Shown one piece after another: positions 22,043-34,589 of a stretch of 64,000 nt of DNA (positions within the stretch are counted from its first letter, which is position 1; every line of letters begins with the position of its first letter). The notes below the pieces were generated by a model, which saw only the letters and a list, made by a program, of their open reading frames with translations, was not told where the DNA came from and did no database searches. The position numbers were made by a program, and so were the translations under genes. Source of the stretch: Juglans regia (taxonomy: Eukaryota > Streptophyta > Magnoliopsida > Fagales > Juglandaceae); NCBI RefSeq assembly GCF_001411555.2, contig NC_049901.1, forward strand, positions 10,178,681-10,242,680. Reading direction: 5' to 3'.

Positions 22043-23803
22043 TTACACGTTGATGGCATCGTTTGCTGGACGTTTCGTTAACCTGCAGCGTCTCAAGAAT
22101 TTGAACAACTTCCTAATCATCCAAAATAAAAAGCGAATTACGTGAATCGCGCCAAGAACCTGTTGCAGTAAAGGCAAGATTCCTTGTAATACGGCGGTAA
22201 GCAGTGGATAGTCTTGAAAATAAGTCGGGTTCACCAATTTCACTGCCCTGGTATAGGCCACTACCACGGAATAAATTGCAATAAACATGGTTAAGGTCAG
22301 AAACCATATAAAGCCCTTGCTTCTAAGTGGAAATCCACTAGTGACCAAAAGCACAACGGTTAGAGCTGCAACAAAAGAGGTGGTGTTGAAAGACAAGAAA
22401 TAAATATATGTTTCGGAATAAGATAGAATTGCTGTGCCGGCTGCACACATCGAAGAATTACACCCGAAAGTACCATTTGTCGTGTCTTGTTGCCAAACAC
22501 CACCTGGTGGGTTGATCCCAGCTTGGAAAGTCATGGTTGCAATCACAGTAGCCACCAACATCAACGTGCCTCGAGTCTCCTCGACCCAATTTCCCTGATA
22601 CTGCAAATGTTTAGCCCATACACACAAATAAAAGTAACTCCACGATTTCCTAAACCTTGATTGAGCCGACTGTTCACCAGTAAAGGATTGAGTTGGTTCT
22701 TGTGTTTCCGCAGGCAGTACTAGTGTTGGTGGTGGAGGAGAATTTAGATCTTTGGATCTTTTAACACCGGCTGCCTTCAGAATGTCTTGGATTTTGGGAC
22801 ATTTGAAATCTCTATGACAAGCTGCCTCTGAGACGTCCAAAGCTGTGTTACCAATCCTATTCATGTCATTGGCCTTTCTTTTTATTTCTGGTATTGAAAG
22901 CAAGTATTTTATGGTCTGCACAAGTACAACCGATCGTTTCATCCAATTCTATACTGCATAAAGCCTAATAGTTCACAGGCAAACCCAAATAAATTCAATT
23001 CAAATATACGGAATGGTTGTTTAATTGTTGGCTTATATATTTACTAACACTAGGAATCAAAAAACAAGAGAGAGGGGAGGCAAATTTGCACAGTGGATTG
23101 TTATGGAAAATCACTAGTTGTTTACTGAAAAAAACGAAAGAAAAACTTTTAAGGTTTCAACTGCAAAGTCGATACGGATCAACGGTAAACAAAAAGATTG
23201 TTAACATACCTTCGTCTGCCCGAGCATCGTAGCTAAGTGCAATATGGAGTTACCATCATCGTCTTTGGAGTTGACAAAATCATCATTAGTAGAGGATTCC
23301 ACCAACAGTTTCAGAGCATCCAAACTATTATATTGAACACACAAATGTAAAATGTTGTATCCATCGAGATTCACCAGAAAGATTGTTTGTGGTTGGGCAG
23401 TAAGCAATTCTTTAATTACATCTATGTGTCCTCTCATTGCGGCTAAGTGGAGAGGGATTCTCTCCTCTTGATCAGGAACTAAGCAGATGTCTGCGTTTGC
23501 TTGCAACAATGCTTTCACAACCTGGGTGTGTCCCTCTGCACAGGCCAAGTGAAGGGCAGTTCGGCCTAATGAGTCCACTTTTTCCGCAAGTTTGGGTTTT
23601 CTGCTTAAAAGAGCATTAGTAAAATGAAGGTGGCCAAGCAAAGCTGCAATGTGTAAGGGGGTTTCGGTGAAGGATGTGAGGGAGATTTTGTGAAGAATGA
23701 GTCTATCCCTTTGCACCAATGTGTTCAAGGTGCTTACGCACCCATCAAATGAGGCTTCATAGAGTGCGACTGTATTATCTGCCTTACCATGACTTGTATC
23801 CAT
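22043..23803 (-). CDS. ankyrin repeat / PGG-domain membrane protein, BDA1-like (gene A)
   Basis: Two coding exons: 23803-23210 (198 codons) and 22915-22043 (290 codons plus stop). The 294-bp intron has GT (GAAG/GTATGT) and AG (TGCAG/ACC) borders, phase 0, giving 488 aa. Residues 1-230 hold about six ankyrin repeats (TPLHIAALLGHLHFTNALL, GRTALHLACAEGHTQVVKAL and others). The PGG domain follows, with RGTLMLVATVIATMTFQAG leading to PPGG at about 335-338. Four membrane segments are near 314-334, 379-394, 400-420 and 436-464. The ankyrin half should face the cytosol. Relatives (BDA1, ACD6, ITN1) act at the plasma membrane in immunity and salt responses; a role here is inferred from family only. 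No stop, frameshift or missing splice site is seen, so the gene looks functional. The start is the only ATG in context and is shared with gene B. Confidence 0.93.
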
Positions 23804-24062
23804 CGTAGAAAAAAGTTCAAGCCTTAGGTATTAATATGTCAAAACTTAAGAAATTTCAGCAAAGAGATTATGGGCTTACTAGAGATCGGTGCTTTCCATT
23901 CCCCTTGTGAATTAGTAGGAAAGACTTAACCTTTAGAGCAACCACGTCGGGGCAGTATAGGAAGAAAACGAAGGGGGAAGAATCGCGCGTGATGATGATG
24001 ATCGATCCACAGAGCTAGCTAGTGATTATTCTCTGATAATAAGCTGCTTGCTCAGCACAAAT

Positions 24063-24071
24063 AAATATACA
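24063..24071 (-). promoter_or_regulatory. TATA box of gene A
   Basis: On the minus strand GTATATTTATTTGTGCTGAG lies about 260 bp upstream of the ATG. The same TATATTTGTGCTGAGCAAG context occurs upstream of gene B (44568-44577), so it is conserved between the paralogues. Confidence 0.6.
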
Positions 24072-24273
24072 AAAGTCCAACACAATTTATCTTAAATTAA
24101 TTATTAATATAATCTATTACTTTTTCAATTTTTACTATTATTTATAAACTAATTCAAACCATTGTATCACGCGTCAACACTTAAATGCAACCTAAAACTT
24201 TGGAACCCATAAAATTCCCGGAGAAGACCGAGGACGGAAGGGGGCCAATCTTCCACAAGTGGATTTGATTAAA

Positions 24274-24451
24274 TGACCAACACGTGTGGATTTGGAAATG
24301 GAGGTGCTGCTCTTAATGCATAAGATTTGAGTCCAATGGGTGAAAATCAACGCGGAAATAGAACTCCCAGCGTTGAGGTTCATGCACTGAACATTCAAAG
24401 TCTTTCACGCACCGTCTCCTTGCGATAGTTAGACATTTCGGCCCCACTTTG
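24274..24451. repeat. gene A upstream flank, inverted relative at 46481-46715
   Basis: GTGAAAATCAACGCGGAAAT, GAACTCCCAGCGTTGAGG, TTCAAAGTCTTTCACGC and GACATTTCGGCCCCACTTTG recur in the same order on the opposite strand at 46481-46715, where extra short insertions are present. Confidence 0.85.
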
Positions 24452-24499
24452 AAAACGACGGGATACTGGACGAGAAGTGGGGGACCGCTATAAGCCGAT

Positions 24500-24681
24500 G
24501 ACTTTAACTCGTAACTCATTCATAGAAAAAACTTCCGAAAAATACAAAACAAAAAACAAAATAATAGGAAAAAAAAGGAAAAGAAAAACAGGGCATCACA
24601 ATATTTCTCGATAAGGTGGTCAGCTGTGAAGTTTTTGATAAGGGACTGTAGTAATTTCTTTTCGCAAATTCACGACCACAT
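24500..24681 (+). repeat. 182-bp direct repeat, left copy
   Basis: From GACTTTAACTCGTAACTC to CACGACCACAT. The right copy at 25926-26107 has the same length and differs at roughly 15 positions. The two copies bracket an LTR fragment. Confidence 0.93.
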
Positions 24682-24689
24682 GGGAGTTA

Positions 24690-25917
24690 AAATTGTGAAT
24701 GTTATTTTAAAAAGAAAATGTGAAAAATAACCTCAGTATATGTTTTGCATTTACTCATGAAATATGTATGAAAGATTAAAGAAATGTTTTTGATATGAAA
24801 AGTGTAGACATGAATAACATTTGATATGTTTCTGAAATGTGCAAACGAACGAATATGAAAATTGAGATTTTTACACATGTGATAAGAAATATTTTGGAAC
24901 TGTTATTGATCATCTGAAAATGATATGAATGTGTTCAGCACGTGGTTTGATATGATATGGATATGAAAACCTTTGGCATACTTATCTGTTTTGAGTCTAA
25001 TTCTGAATATGGTTCTAATATGATGATATTGGTTCATGTGGTATGGTTGGTACTAACATGATATGATATGATATGAGTTGCACTCACTTTGAAAACAAAG
25101 TAGTTTTTTATGTGTTCTTTTCTGTGTGCATACTCGGGCCGGGCTCCGAGATTGAAAAATGAAAAATTTCACAACATGATACTGCCTAGTTTGGCCACCG
25201 GGAATAGCACAACCCTACCACGGGGGTTAAATATAGTATATGGCATGATACGATACGATATGATATAATAAGATGAAGATGTGCAGTTATGTTATGGAAA
25301 CAAAGAGTTTTTTTTTTCTTTTTAATACGAAAAGATTGAAAAGTCGCTCTGATTTTTCTGATAACTTGTTTCGAGATGTGCATATGAAAATGAAATGTTT
25401 TATTTCTGCATACCAAGCTTTCTAAAAATGGCACATGTTCACATATTAGTATATGTTCTCTGCTTACTGAGTTGTGGATAACTCACCCCTTATCTTCATA
25501 TATATTTTCAGATGACATTGATTACCCAGCTGGGGGTCAGGAATAAAAATTGGAGTTTGGCTAGATATGGATAGAAGGTCGAGTACCTGAGAGTACCATT
25601 GTTAGTAGAAGGATTTAACTTGAGTATTTGAAATACTTTATGTTGTTTGGACCTCTTGAGATCTAAAGATGTATCGTTTTATTTTGTTGAGATTATTGAG
25701 AGATTGAGAGATTGGGAGATTGTGGACCCCCCTTTGGTTTATGTTATTTTATAATGATGACTTATGAAGTTAATTTGTATTATGGTTAATTGGTTATTTG
25801 GAAAATATGAGATTGTGTACTATTTATGAAGTCTTTGGAGTTTTAAATGCTTGGAGAGACATGTTTGTAAGTGTCATGTAGTAATTCTCCGACCCCTTCT
25901 GGGTACGGGGCGTTACA
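24690..25917 (+). mobile_element. LTR fragment (3' part), plus orientation
   Basis: Similar to the reverse complement of the solo LTRs 12792-19137 and 29051-32340 from the TTACTCATGAAATATGTATG stretch onward. It ends CTCCGACCCCTTCTGGGTACG then GGGCGTTACA, a proper LTR terminus. The 5' part of the LTR is missing and no short TSD is seen; instead the fragment sits between the 182-bp direct repeats. Non-coding. Confidence 0.85.
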
Positions 25918-25925
25918 GTTACTCC

Positions 25926-26107
25926 GACTTTAACTCGTAACTCATTCATAGAAAAGACGTCAAAAAAATACAAAACAAAAAACAAAATAATAGGAAAAAA
26001 AAGGAAAAGAAAAACATGGCATCACAATATTTCTCTATAAGGTGGTCTGCTGTGAAGTTTTTTATGCTGGACTTTAGTAATTTCTTTGGGCAAATTCACG
26101 ACCACAT
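25926..26107 (+). repeat. 182-bp direct repeat, right copy
   Basis: Second copy of 24500-24681, beginning 9 bp after the LTR terminus and continuing into what appears to be the original flank (AAGAGGTTGCTTGG). Confidence 0.93.
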
Positions 26108-26698
26108 AAGAGGTTGCTTGGAGAAAGAAGGATCCGTTTACTTGAATTGAAGGAATTCCTAGCCGAAGTTGCGTGGGAATGAATAGTACCAATGTACCAT
26201 AGCCCCCCAAATCAGAGAAACGGTCGTAGACCAAGTGTATATATAAGAGGTCATGATCTCGAACAAGGGAGATGGGAGCTCTCTCTTTGGATAAATATGC
26301 AATAATTTATCTGCTTATACCTTCTTCTATCGTTGTCTTGGCACATCTAGAGTCAAAACTTACACAGTCCAATTCATTTTAACCAAGTTAACCAGAGTCT
26401 AGTTAATGTAGAAACAGAGACTTAGCTACATGGTTGGTCAAGCGACATTTGCAATATTAGTTTTGTTAGCTAGACACTTCGATTGGTAGTTAGATCGATC
26501 GAGTTGAGGATTTTAAATTCTTGCAAGACACATGCGACCATTGGATCGATCGAATTTACGATTCTCAGAATTTTTATTTCAGATGAATTCATAAATGACC
26601 TTTCAGAATTTATTCCCAACTAAATAAATATCTTTCAGCACGATTTTTTATTTTTGGGCTGATGGGCATTATTTTCATAATTTCTAGAGATTTTATCT
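26108..26698. other. intergenic spacer, nothing recognised
   Basis: No coding domain or terminal repeat was recognised. A phrase CTTATACCTTCTTCTATCGTT (about 26313) resembles one at 10377, suggesting a shared dispersed repeat. Confidence 0.5.
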
Positions 26699-28370
26699 GT
26701 AACGTCCCAAACCCAACGGAGAGATCAGTTCTATTTATATTTTTAAAATTTTCTTCCTGATTACAAACATATATCAAATATAAAACTTCCAAAACTATTC
26801 TCAACTATAATACAATGATCCTCAAACATCATTCACAAGTTCGGCTAGAGCCATTAAATTCTAAATAATTACAATACAGATACCCAACAAAAATTTTAAA
26901 ATAACCAAAATGTGACCATTAGAAAACTTTGTGTACAACCAAAACCATCTTCATGCAAAAAAAAAAAAAAAAAAAATCAATTCACAAAACTTCCAATCTC
27001 AAGTGACTAAACCAAGTTCACTATGGAAATTTTGGCTCAAAAGCTATCACTTCAAATGAATGAATTTTCTACAACTCTGAAAAATATGTGAAATGAAGAG
27101 GTAGGCTGCCACATGCTCAGTAAGTAGCGCGCAATTTAATTGAAGTGTGAGAGTTGGCAATTTTATTGACTATAAGAGAGTGAATAAATTCTCAATAAAA
27201 TAATGCGAGCAATATAATTTTATCTCAACCAACATATTCAGCCAAATATCATATTCAAGGTCACATGATAATAGGGAAATTACCAATATACTACAAAGAT
27301 ATCATGCCACGAAGACATCATGTCGCGAGGGCATCAATATACCACGAAGACATCACGCCGTGAGAGACGTTAAACATGTCACAAAGATATACATATCATG
27401 GTCTCAATAATAAATAGCATGCTCACATTTAACTTTCAAATTTAACAAGTCACATGGCATTTTTCAACTATTCCAACCATTAGAAATTTGCACAAATCCT
27501 ACCAACAGGGCCAAAATAGCATAAAAATGTTCACAAATTCAAAGTTTACACAAGTTTGAAATATAATATCTAAGTGCACAAGTCCAAACAAAACCAATGG
27601 TTCTTTTATTAAAACCACATTAAAGAGCCACTTATCTAAATTTCTAATCAAAATAGTCACGATATTCCTTTGTCAACGATCACTCGGAACCTATTTCAAG
27701 GCCATTATAATCCATCAACCTTTATTCTAAAAATGATCTCATTTAACTCTAAAATTTTACACAATCCTGAATAACATCAATTTAGATTTATTCTAAAAGA
27801 TTATCCTCAAAAATGGATAAACTCCAAATTTTTAGGTTTCAAATAGCTAGCGGACAGCATGTACATGGCCCATATCCCCTTATTAATTCAATGTAAATAA
27901 TGTCTATACTCAACCATATAACAATGATATAAACATAGATTAATTCTAACTAATACCCACCACTAACACTTGAATATGAAATTAGTCTTCAATACACCTT
28001 AATAGCGTAATCAACTAGGTATATTCTCAACAATTCACAATACTAAATATTAAATAATTTTATATACAAAATTCACTAAAAATTACTATTTATGAGGAAT
28101 GAAAATTTATATAATATTATCGTTAGTGATAATGAAACAACAAGGAGCAGTGACCTTGGGTGGAGGTTAGAGAGAGAGAGAGAAAATATATGTACGTGTG
28201 GAGAGGGAAATTTGAGATACATATATACGGGGAGGGGAAAATTGTGAAAGAAAATATATGTATATATGTACGGTTTAAAGAGAGGATCTATTTATTTGTA
28301 CAGTTTAGTGAGTGAGAGAAAGAGAGTAAAAATAAAAATAAAAATAGTTTATATGTATATATACAAAGGG

Positions 28371-28405
<35 letters not shown>

Positions 28406-28495
28406 TCACGGATGGGGGATTGAGAGAGTGAGACGAGATGGGGGTTGAGAGAAAGAATCGGAAAGAGAAAAGAGAGGTGTGAGAGAGTGAGTTTG
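26699..28495 (-). mobile_element. LTR fragment of a second family, minus orientation
   Basis: Its minus-strand end is GGGACGTTACA (starts TGTAACGTCCC on plus), the usual end of these long LTRs, followed by a CTCAGTAAGTAG block (27116) and a small run of CATCACGCC / CATCATGTCG units (27300-27370). The other end is cut at 28495, where the chromovirus 28496-36948 begins; its missing half is not found to the right. Contains GA-rich simple sequence (28167-28490). Non-coding. Confidence 0.65.
28375..28400. repeat. (GA)n microsatellite
   Basis: About 13 GA units within a longer GA-rich zone. Confidence 0.9.
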
Positions 28496-28964
28496 TGTAA
28501 CACTACAATTCTGTAAAGGATGATAATGCAGGTGAATACAGGGAAAGGGTGCCTTGCTTCGAGGGTAGGCTCCTCCAAAAATTAGAGAGAGAAAGAGAAG
28601 ATAGAATAATAGAGGGAGAAATGAGGAGTCTTGAAAAATCTGGCATAACAAACTCGTAGCAGGCTACACTGTAAAATAGACACCCAACGGAAAGGAGAAG
28701 ATACTTAAAACAACTGACTGTTACTAAAGACTAAATGAAAGACACTACTTGTGATGGGCTCGCCGGCCCACAAAACTGACCCATAACAACTTAAGGCTTA
28801 ATTTGCAAACTACATTACAAAGGCCATCTTTATTACTTCCTGGCCCAAGGCCCATACGACCACTTAACCCTACTGCTTCTGAACTGAACTCCCTTCTTGC
28901 CTAACTCCTCGATCTTCACTTCAACCTCCCCGTATGCTTCTTCTCCTCAGACTGCCATGTGACA
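28496..28964 (-). repeat. 3' LTR of the second chromovirus (469 bp)
   Basis: On minus it starts TGTCACATGGCAG right after a polypurine tract and ends CAGAATTGTAGTGTTACA. TG and CA ends are as expected. No partner LTR is present in the window. Confidence 0.82.
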
Positions 28965-28978
28965 AAGCCACCCCTTTT
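28965..28978 (-). other. polypurine tract
   Basis: Minus-strand TAAAAGGGGTGGCTT lies between the pol stop codon and the LTR start. Confidence 0.75.
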
Positions 28979-29050
28979 AGAGCACCTTGTCTACAAGGTG
29001 TGGAAAGGAAAGCTTGATGGCTTCATACGATTCCCAAGTTGCATCGTCCT

Positions 29051-32000
29051 TGTAACACCTCGTTCCTAGAGGTTCGGAGAGTTAGCTCATATTCTTCAAG
29101 AACATCTCTAATAATCAATATTAAATAAACAAAAACTCTACAAAATACTTAACTTATTTGTTTGATCCAAAAATCTGTGTCCTTCCACAGAAGTACTAAA
29201 CAAAAACCTCAATAAAATAAATAACATCTTCATAAAGGCCCAAATTATTCGTAACTTGACGTACCAATACAACCACCAGAGATAAAACCACTAAATATGA
29301 TCCTCTAAAATACTTGTACCCTTAGCACTCATTCAACTATGATCATCAGACTTTTTCAATACTTCCCATTCTTATTCTCCAGCTGGACCATATAAATATC
29401 TTAAAAATGTTATGGAGATAAGAGGTGAGTTATCAACAATTCTGTAAGCAGAAAACATATGCTAGTATATAAATATAAGCGTTTTCATAGAATTCAAAAT
29501 GCAAAAATAAAACATTTCAGTTTTCAATATTCAAATCTCAAAAATACATATTATCATAAAATCAGAGTGATATCCCAAACATTTCATATTCAGAAACCAA
29601 TTTTTTCATGTTCAAAGACTCATTTGGCACAATATGACTGAACATCTTCATCTTATCATATCATATCAGAACATCATTTCAGAGCAGAGGCCATGTTTAA
29701 CCCAAGTGGTAGGGTTGTGCATTCTGCAAAAAGCTAAGCAGAACATAAATCACCATGAATATCAAAGCAATTACACTCAGAATAGAATTCCACTATTATA
29801 TCCTGTGGTAAGGCTAGAGGTCACTATTATATCTCGTGACTAGGCCAGAGGTCGCTGTTATATCCCGTGACAAGGCCAAAGGTCACTATTATATCCCGTG
29901 ACTGGGCCAGAGGTCATGTATCCTGTGACAGAGCCAGATGTCACTATTGTATCCTGTGATAGGGCCAGAGGTCACTATTGTATCTCGTGACTGGGCCAGA
30001 GGTCACCATTGTATCTCGTGACAGGGCCAGAGGTTACCATTATATCCCGTGACAGAGCCACATATCAGAGTTAACTAGAATCAAAATCACATATCAGAAT
30101 AAGAGGCAGAGTCAGAATAGAATCAGAGTCAGAATGTCATGCCAAAAGTTTTTCATATGCCAAATCATTCCAAGACAGAGTACTAAACAAAATCAGATCA
30201 TTTCACATTATCCAAAACAGATTCAGAATATCTTCATGTCACATGCAAATATTATCAATTTTCATATTCGCTCATATTTTTCTGAGTTCAATAACATAAT
30301 GCCAAAAATAAGCTCATGTCTACACCAGTCATGCCAGAAAATATTTTATTTTTATATAGAATCTCATGAGTAATGCAGAACAAATAACTGAGATCGTTTA
30401 ACATTTCTTTTCATAACACAACATGCACATTTTCAAAATTGACCTCAGTCCATTTTATTTTTATGCAAAATCTAGCATAGGAACCCCGCTTACGTGGATT
30501 TCTTAGCTTATTCAAAAATTCTCCACAACAGTATTGAACAATTGTCAATCGTTACCTATAAAAATTCATGTAACTTAAATAAATCTCCAGTGAACAGATA
30601 AATCTCATATTACACCTGAAGTACCTGTACTAATTCCTCAAAAACTTAAAATTTCTCTTAATTCTAAAATACCATCACTTCCTAAATTCCTCAATATCCA
30701 CATAACTATTAAACTCATAATATTTCTAAAATTGCATAATAATAATAGTAATAGATACAATTATGCTACACAAATACATTTCTAGTTTAAAGACTCGTTA
30801 AAACAAAAATGATTAAAATATGAGAGCAAATATTTCATTTAATAAAAATAGACTAATTAGTATCTCTTTAAAGAGTTCAAAAGAAAAATCTCTCATTACA
30901 ATGTACTTAAAAAAATATTAATACTAATAATATCTTTCAAATATTTATTTAATTTGTATTTAAAACAAAACTCATACAAAGTGAATTTGACATATAAAAA
31001 CTACAACATGATCAACTTATAAATATTTTGTTAACAGCACTAGTATATTGACTTAGTTTATAAGCCCATACATCTATGCCCAAAATAGACTGTAACCCAC
31101 GTAAAACAAAACTCAAGCTTTTAGATTAATAAGCGTAATATTAACTCATGTTTCAAAGAAGGCAAAATGGTAAAAACACCTAATATTATTAGAGTAACCG
31201 AGATACACAAACATTCGTATATTTCCTTCTTAAGAAAACTACCACAAGACAAAAGAAAATTAGGAGATGAGTAGCGGCAGAGACTTACCCAAGGGAAACC
31301 GAGAGGCAACAAGCAGTAGCAAAAGATGCACTCACGGCAAGCACCAAAATCACCAAGATACGAGTGAAGCTCACTGCTTTTATGGCAAAAACAGGGCACG
31401 ACAAAAAGACAAAACAGTGAAGGGCCAAACAAAAAGGGAATGCAATGGGAATAAATCACAAGCATGAGCCACAAAATTAGTAAGGAAGATTTAAGAGAAA
31501 GCACAACAATGGAGGCTCAAGGACAAACCTGCAAATGGAGAGAAAAACATATGAAAAGTATATGCTAAAAAGGAAGAGATTTGCAAGGTTTTACAGAAAA
31601 AAGGGAAACCAAAAATTAAAAAGATGGAAATGGAAACATTACCAGCCGAAGATGGGGGAATGAGTGGTGGCGTTTGCTGACTTGCAAAGGGGAAGATCCA
31701 AAAATAAAATGGAGAGGAAGAAGGAACACTGTAGACGGCAACTCAATGAAAAACAGAGGAAAGAATGACATAAAATAAAGGAGAAGAGGAGAAGCAGTAG
31801 CCGCATGGATTGAAGAAAGGGGAAATGAAATCTGAAATTGAAAGGTGGAGAAGCAACGGCGCATAAGAAGAAAAATAGATGAAGAAGGCCTAAGGGCTGG
31901 ACCAAACGACGCCGTTTGGGGGGGGGTATTTACTAGGCAAGGTTGAAGGCTCACAGGTTGGGCTGGGGACCAAAAGGGCAAGGCCCAAAAGAAAAAAATA

Positions 32001-32340
32001 AAACACACTCAAACAGGCTCAGTCCGAAAATATAAAAGTCCAACAAAAGAAAAAGGCACAATAAAAAAAATACATAAGAGCCAAATAAAAACACTGCAAA
32101 TCAATATTAATAAAATAAAATAATTAAAGTCCAATAATAAAATTATTCATTAAAGCAAAGAGCAATTTAAATGCAAACACTAATTAATATCAAGAAAGCA
32201 CATCAAAGTAAATTTCACAACTTAAGAATTATAAAATAAATCAAACAAGAAATCGATAAATTTAAAACAAGGGAACCAATATCTAAATTAATTAAAATAA
32301 TCCTTCATTAAAAAAATACACTAAAATACGAGGTATCACA
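29051..32340 (-). mobile_element. solo LTR (3290 bp) in the chromodomain of the second chromovirus
   Basis: Plus-strand ends are TGTAACACCT and GAGGTATCACA, with TSD GTCCT at 29046-29050 and 32341-32345. The pol protein reads VQWQGMSKD before the insert and DDATWESYEAIK after it, so the insertion cut the chromodomain. It belongs to the same broad family as 12792-19137: shared ends, the 31-bp minisatellite, and the TCATATTCAGAAACCA and AACCCCGCTTACGTGG regions. No internal domains, hence solo. Open frames at 31121-32008 look like composition effects. Confidence 0.94.
29790..30060. repeat. 31-bp minisatellite inside the LTR, about 9 copies
   Basis: Units such as CACTATTATATCTCGTGACT plus AGGCCAGAGGT, one of them shortened. 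About 5 copies in the sister LTR at 13500-13646. Confidence 0.93.
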
Positions 32341-32345
32341 GTCCT

Positions 32346-34565
32346 TCGACATACCCTGCCATTGCACTAATATCTCGATTTGAAGGCGATTTTTCACCTT
32401 GCAAACCATTCGATCCAACAGCTTCTCTTGCTCAGGCTTGAGTACTCCGCCAAGATTTACAGGAGGGATGGTTGGAAGGGCCGCGATCTGCCTTCCAAGC
32501 TTATTCTTCAGCTGTGAAGCGTGAAAAGCAGGATGAATGGCTGCTGTTTTCGGCAGCTGGAGCCTGTAAGTCACCTCCCTGACACAGTGGGTCACTTGAA
32601 ATGGCCCGTAGAACCGCGGTGCAAACTTGAGGCTGCGGTGGCGAGCAACAGAGGTCTGTCAATATGGCTAGAGGCGTCAGTACACCCAATCTCCCACCTG
32701 AAAAATCTACTATTTCCTTTTTAGATTCGCATATTTTTTCATACGGTCTTGTGATCTTTGTAAATTTTGTTTCAACAACTACAACATCTGATCTCTAGTT
32801 CTTAGGTTTTCCTCCACCATTTCGGTTTTGGCTAGCCTAAGGGTGTAGTTCAACACTCTGGGTGAGGAATAGCTGTAAAGAGCTTCAAATGGGGTTACAC
32901 GGGTTGAGGAGTGTTGACATCTGTTGTACTAGTACTCAGCTAAAGGGATCCAATGGGCCCAATCCTTAGGTCGTTCCCATGCAAAACACCTTAGATAATT
33001 CTCCAATGTCTTATTTACTGCTTCCGACTGTCCGTCCACCTGAGGATGATAAGCAGTACTTAAGGCTAGCTCAACCCCTGAATCTTAAATAATTTTTTCC
33101 AGACAAGGCTGGTGAATGTGCCATCCTTATAAAAAATGATTGACTAGGGCATTCCATGTAACTTCAAAATTTTTTGAGTGAACAATTATGCTACTGTTTT
33201 TCCAGTGAAGGGATGGGCTAGGGGTGTGAAATGTGCATATTTTGTGAACCTGTCCACTACAACCCAAAAATAGTTTAGCCCTTGTGAAGAAGATAAGCCC
33301 TCAATAAAGTCCATAGTAATTTCTGACCATGGCTGTGAGGGGGTGGGTAGTGGGTGCAACAACCGACTAGGTTTGGACTGATTTGCCTTTACACTATGGC
33401 CAGTGTCACAGTTTCTAATCAACTGTTTGACATCTAACTTCATACCCTGCCAATGAAAGTCCCTCCTGACCCTATGCAGAGTTTTATCATAGCCAAAATG
33501 CCTCCTAATAGGACTAGGGTGCAGTAGATGTAGAAGCCTTTGTCTGAAAGCTTCATCTTCTCTTTTCTTAAACCTCAGCAATAATTCCTGCACCTTCAGG
33601 TGCGTTGCACAATACCCTTGTTTAATCTATTCTAGCTACTCCAGAGTTGGCAAAGGGATAGAAGTTAGAGTCCTCCTTAGTAGACTCCCCCTTTGACCTC
33701 CTGGATAATGCATCAGCTACTCTATTGTCCTTTCCCTTTTTATATTCAACTAATAAATCATAAATCAACAATTTAGATACCCACTTATGTTGCATGGGAC
33801 TGCCTATCTTTTGCTCCAATAAATATTTAAGACTTTGATGATCAGTTTTCACAACAAAAGGTTCTCCCAGTAGATACGGCCTCCACTTTTGCACTGTTAT
33901 CACAAGTGCATAAAACTCATTTTCATAAGTTGATAAGGCTAACACCCTTCCCTTCAAAGCTTTACTATAAAATGATATTGGTCTGTTTTTCTACATAAGA
34001 ACAGTCCCTATAGCACTTCCCGAAGCGTCACACTCTATTATAAAGGGTAGAGAAAAGTCAAGAAGAATTAACATTGGGGGTTGGGTCAATGCCTTCTTTA
34101 AATTTTGGAATGCCTCTTTAGTTTCCTCACTCCACACAAGACTCCCATAACCCTAAAAAAACGTTCGATGATACCCTGTGAGCCCTAGGTACCCTCTTAG
34201 ATACTTCAATGAAGTAGGAAATGACCATTCCTCCACTACCCGCAGTTTGTCTTGGTCAACTTTAACTCCACTAGCTAAAATCACATGTCCCGAGTAAGCT
34301 ACTTCTAGAGTGGCAAATCTACACTTTGACATTTTGGACAACAAACCATCCTGTCTCAACACCTCAAGAGTTACCCTTATATGCTCTATGTGCTCCTGCA
34401 ATAAGTTGTTGTACACTAGAATATCATCAAAAAATATCAACAAAAACTTTCTTGAATAGGATTTAAAAATGTCATTCATTAAGCTTTGAAAAATAGAAAG
34501 TGCATTTGTTAACCCGAAAGGCATGACAAGGAACTCATAGCGTCCTTCATGAGTCCTAAACGTTG
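32346..34565 (-). pseudogene. second chromovirus pol: RT end, RNase H, integrase, chromodomain
   Basis: Minus-strand order: MPFGLTNALSIFQSLMNDIF and IFFDDILVYN (RT catalytic YxDD-type box as FDDI, about 34440), GLTGYHRTFF. RNase H follows with LPFIIECDASGSAIG and FVVKTDHQSLKYLL (about 33870). Integrase has a zinc-binding HHCC-like region, then ITMDFIEGLSSSQGLNYFWV and VVDRFTKYAHF (about 33270). Finally the C-terminal module and chromodomain LLDRMVCKVKNRLQIEILVQ (about 32370-32430), continued beyond the solo LTR at 29045-28980. Stops occur at about 34155, 33992, 33624 and 33184 among others. It would copy and insert the element; it is no longer able to. Confidence 0.92.
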
Positions 34566-34589
34566 TCTTATATATATATATATATATAT

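Noticed and set aside
23820..23900. Possible 5' UTR intron upstream of gene A (donor GTAAGCCC, acceptor CCTAAG)
   Set aside because: It would be only about 57 bp, shorter than usual plant introns, although both signals have a counterpart upstream of gene B.
28266..28651. Frames rich in RE or LS dipeptides
   Set aside because: Products of the GA/CT microsatellite at 28375-28400.
29790..30060. CRISPR-like regularly repeated units
   Set aside because: No unique spacers: the units are head-to-tail and 31 bp, so this is a minisatellite in a plant LTR.
31121..32008. Hydrophobic open frames resembling membrane proteins
   Set aside because: They lie wholly inside the solo LTR 29051-32340 and are shadows of purine-rich DNA.
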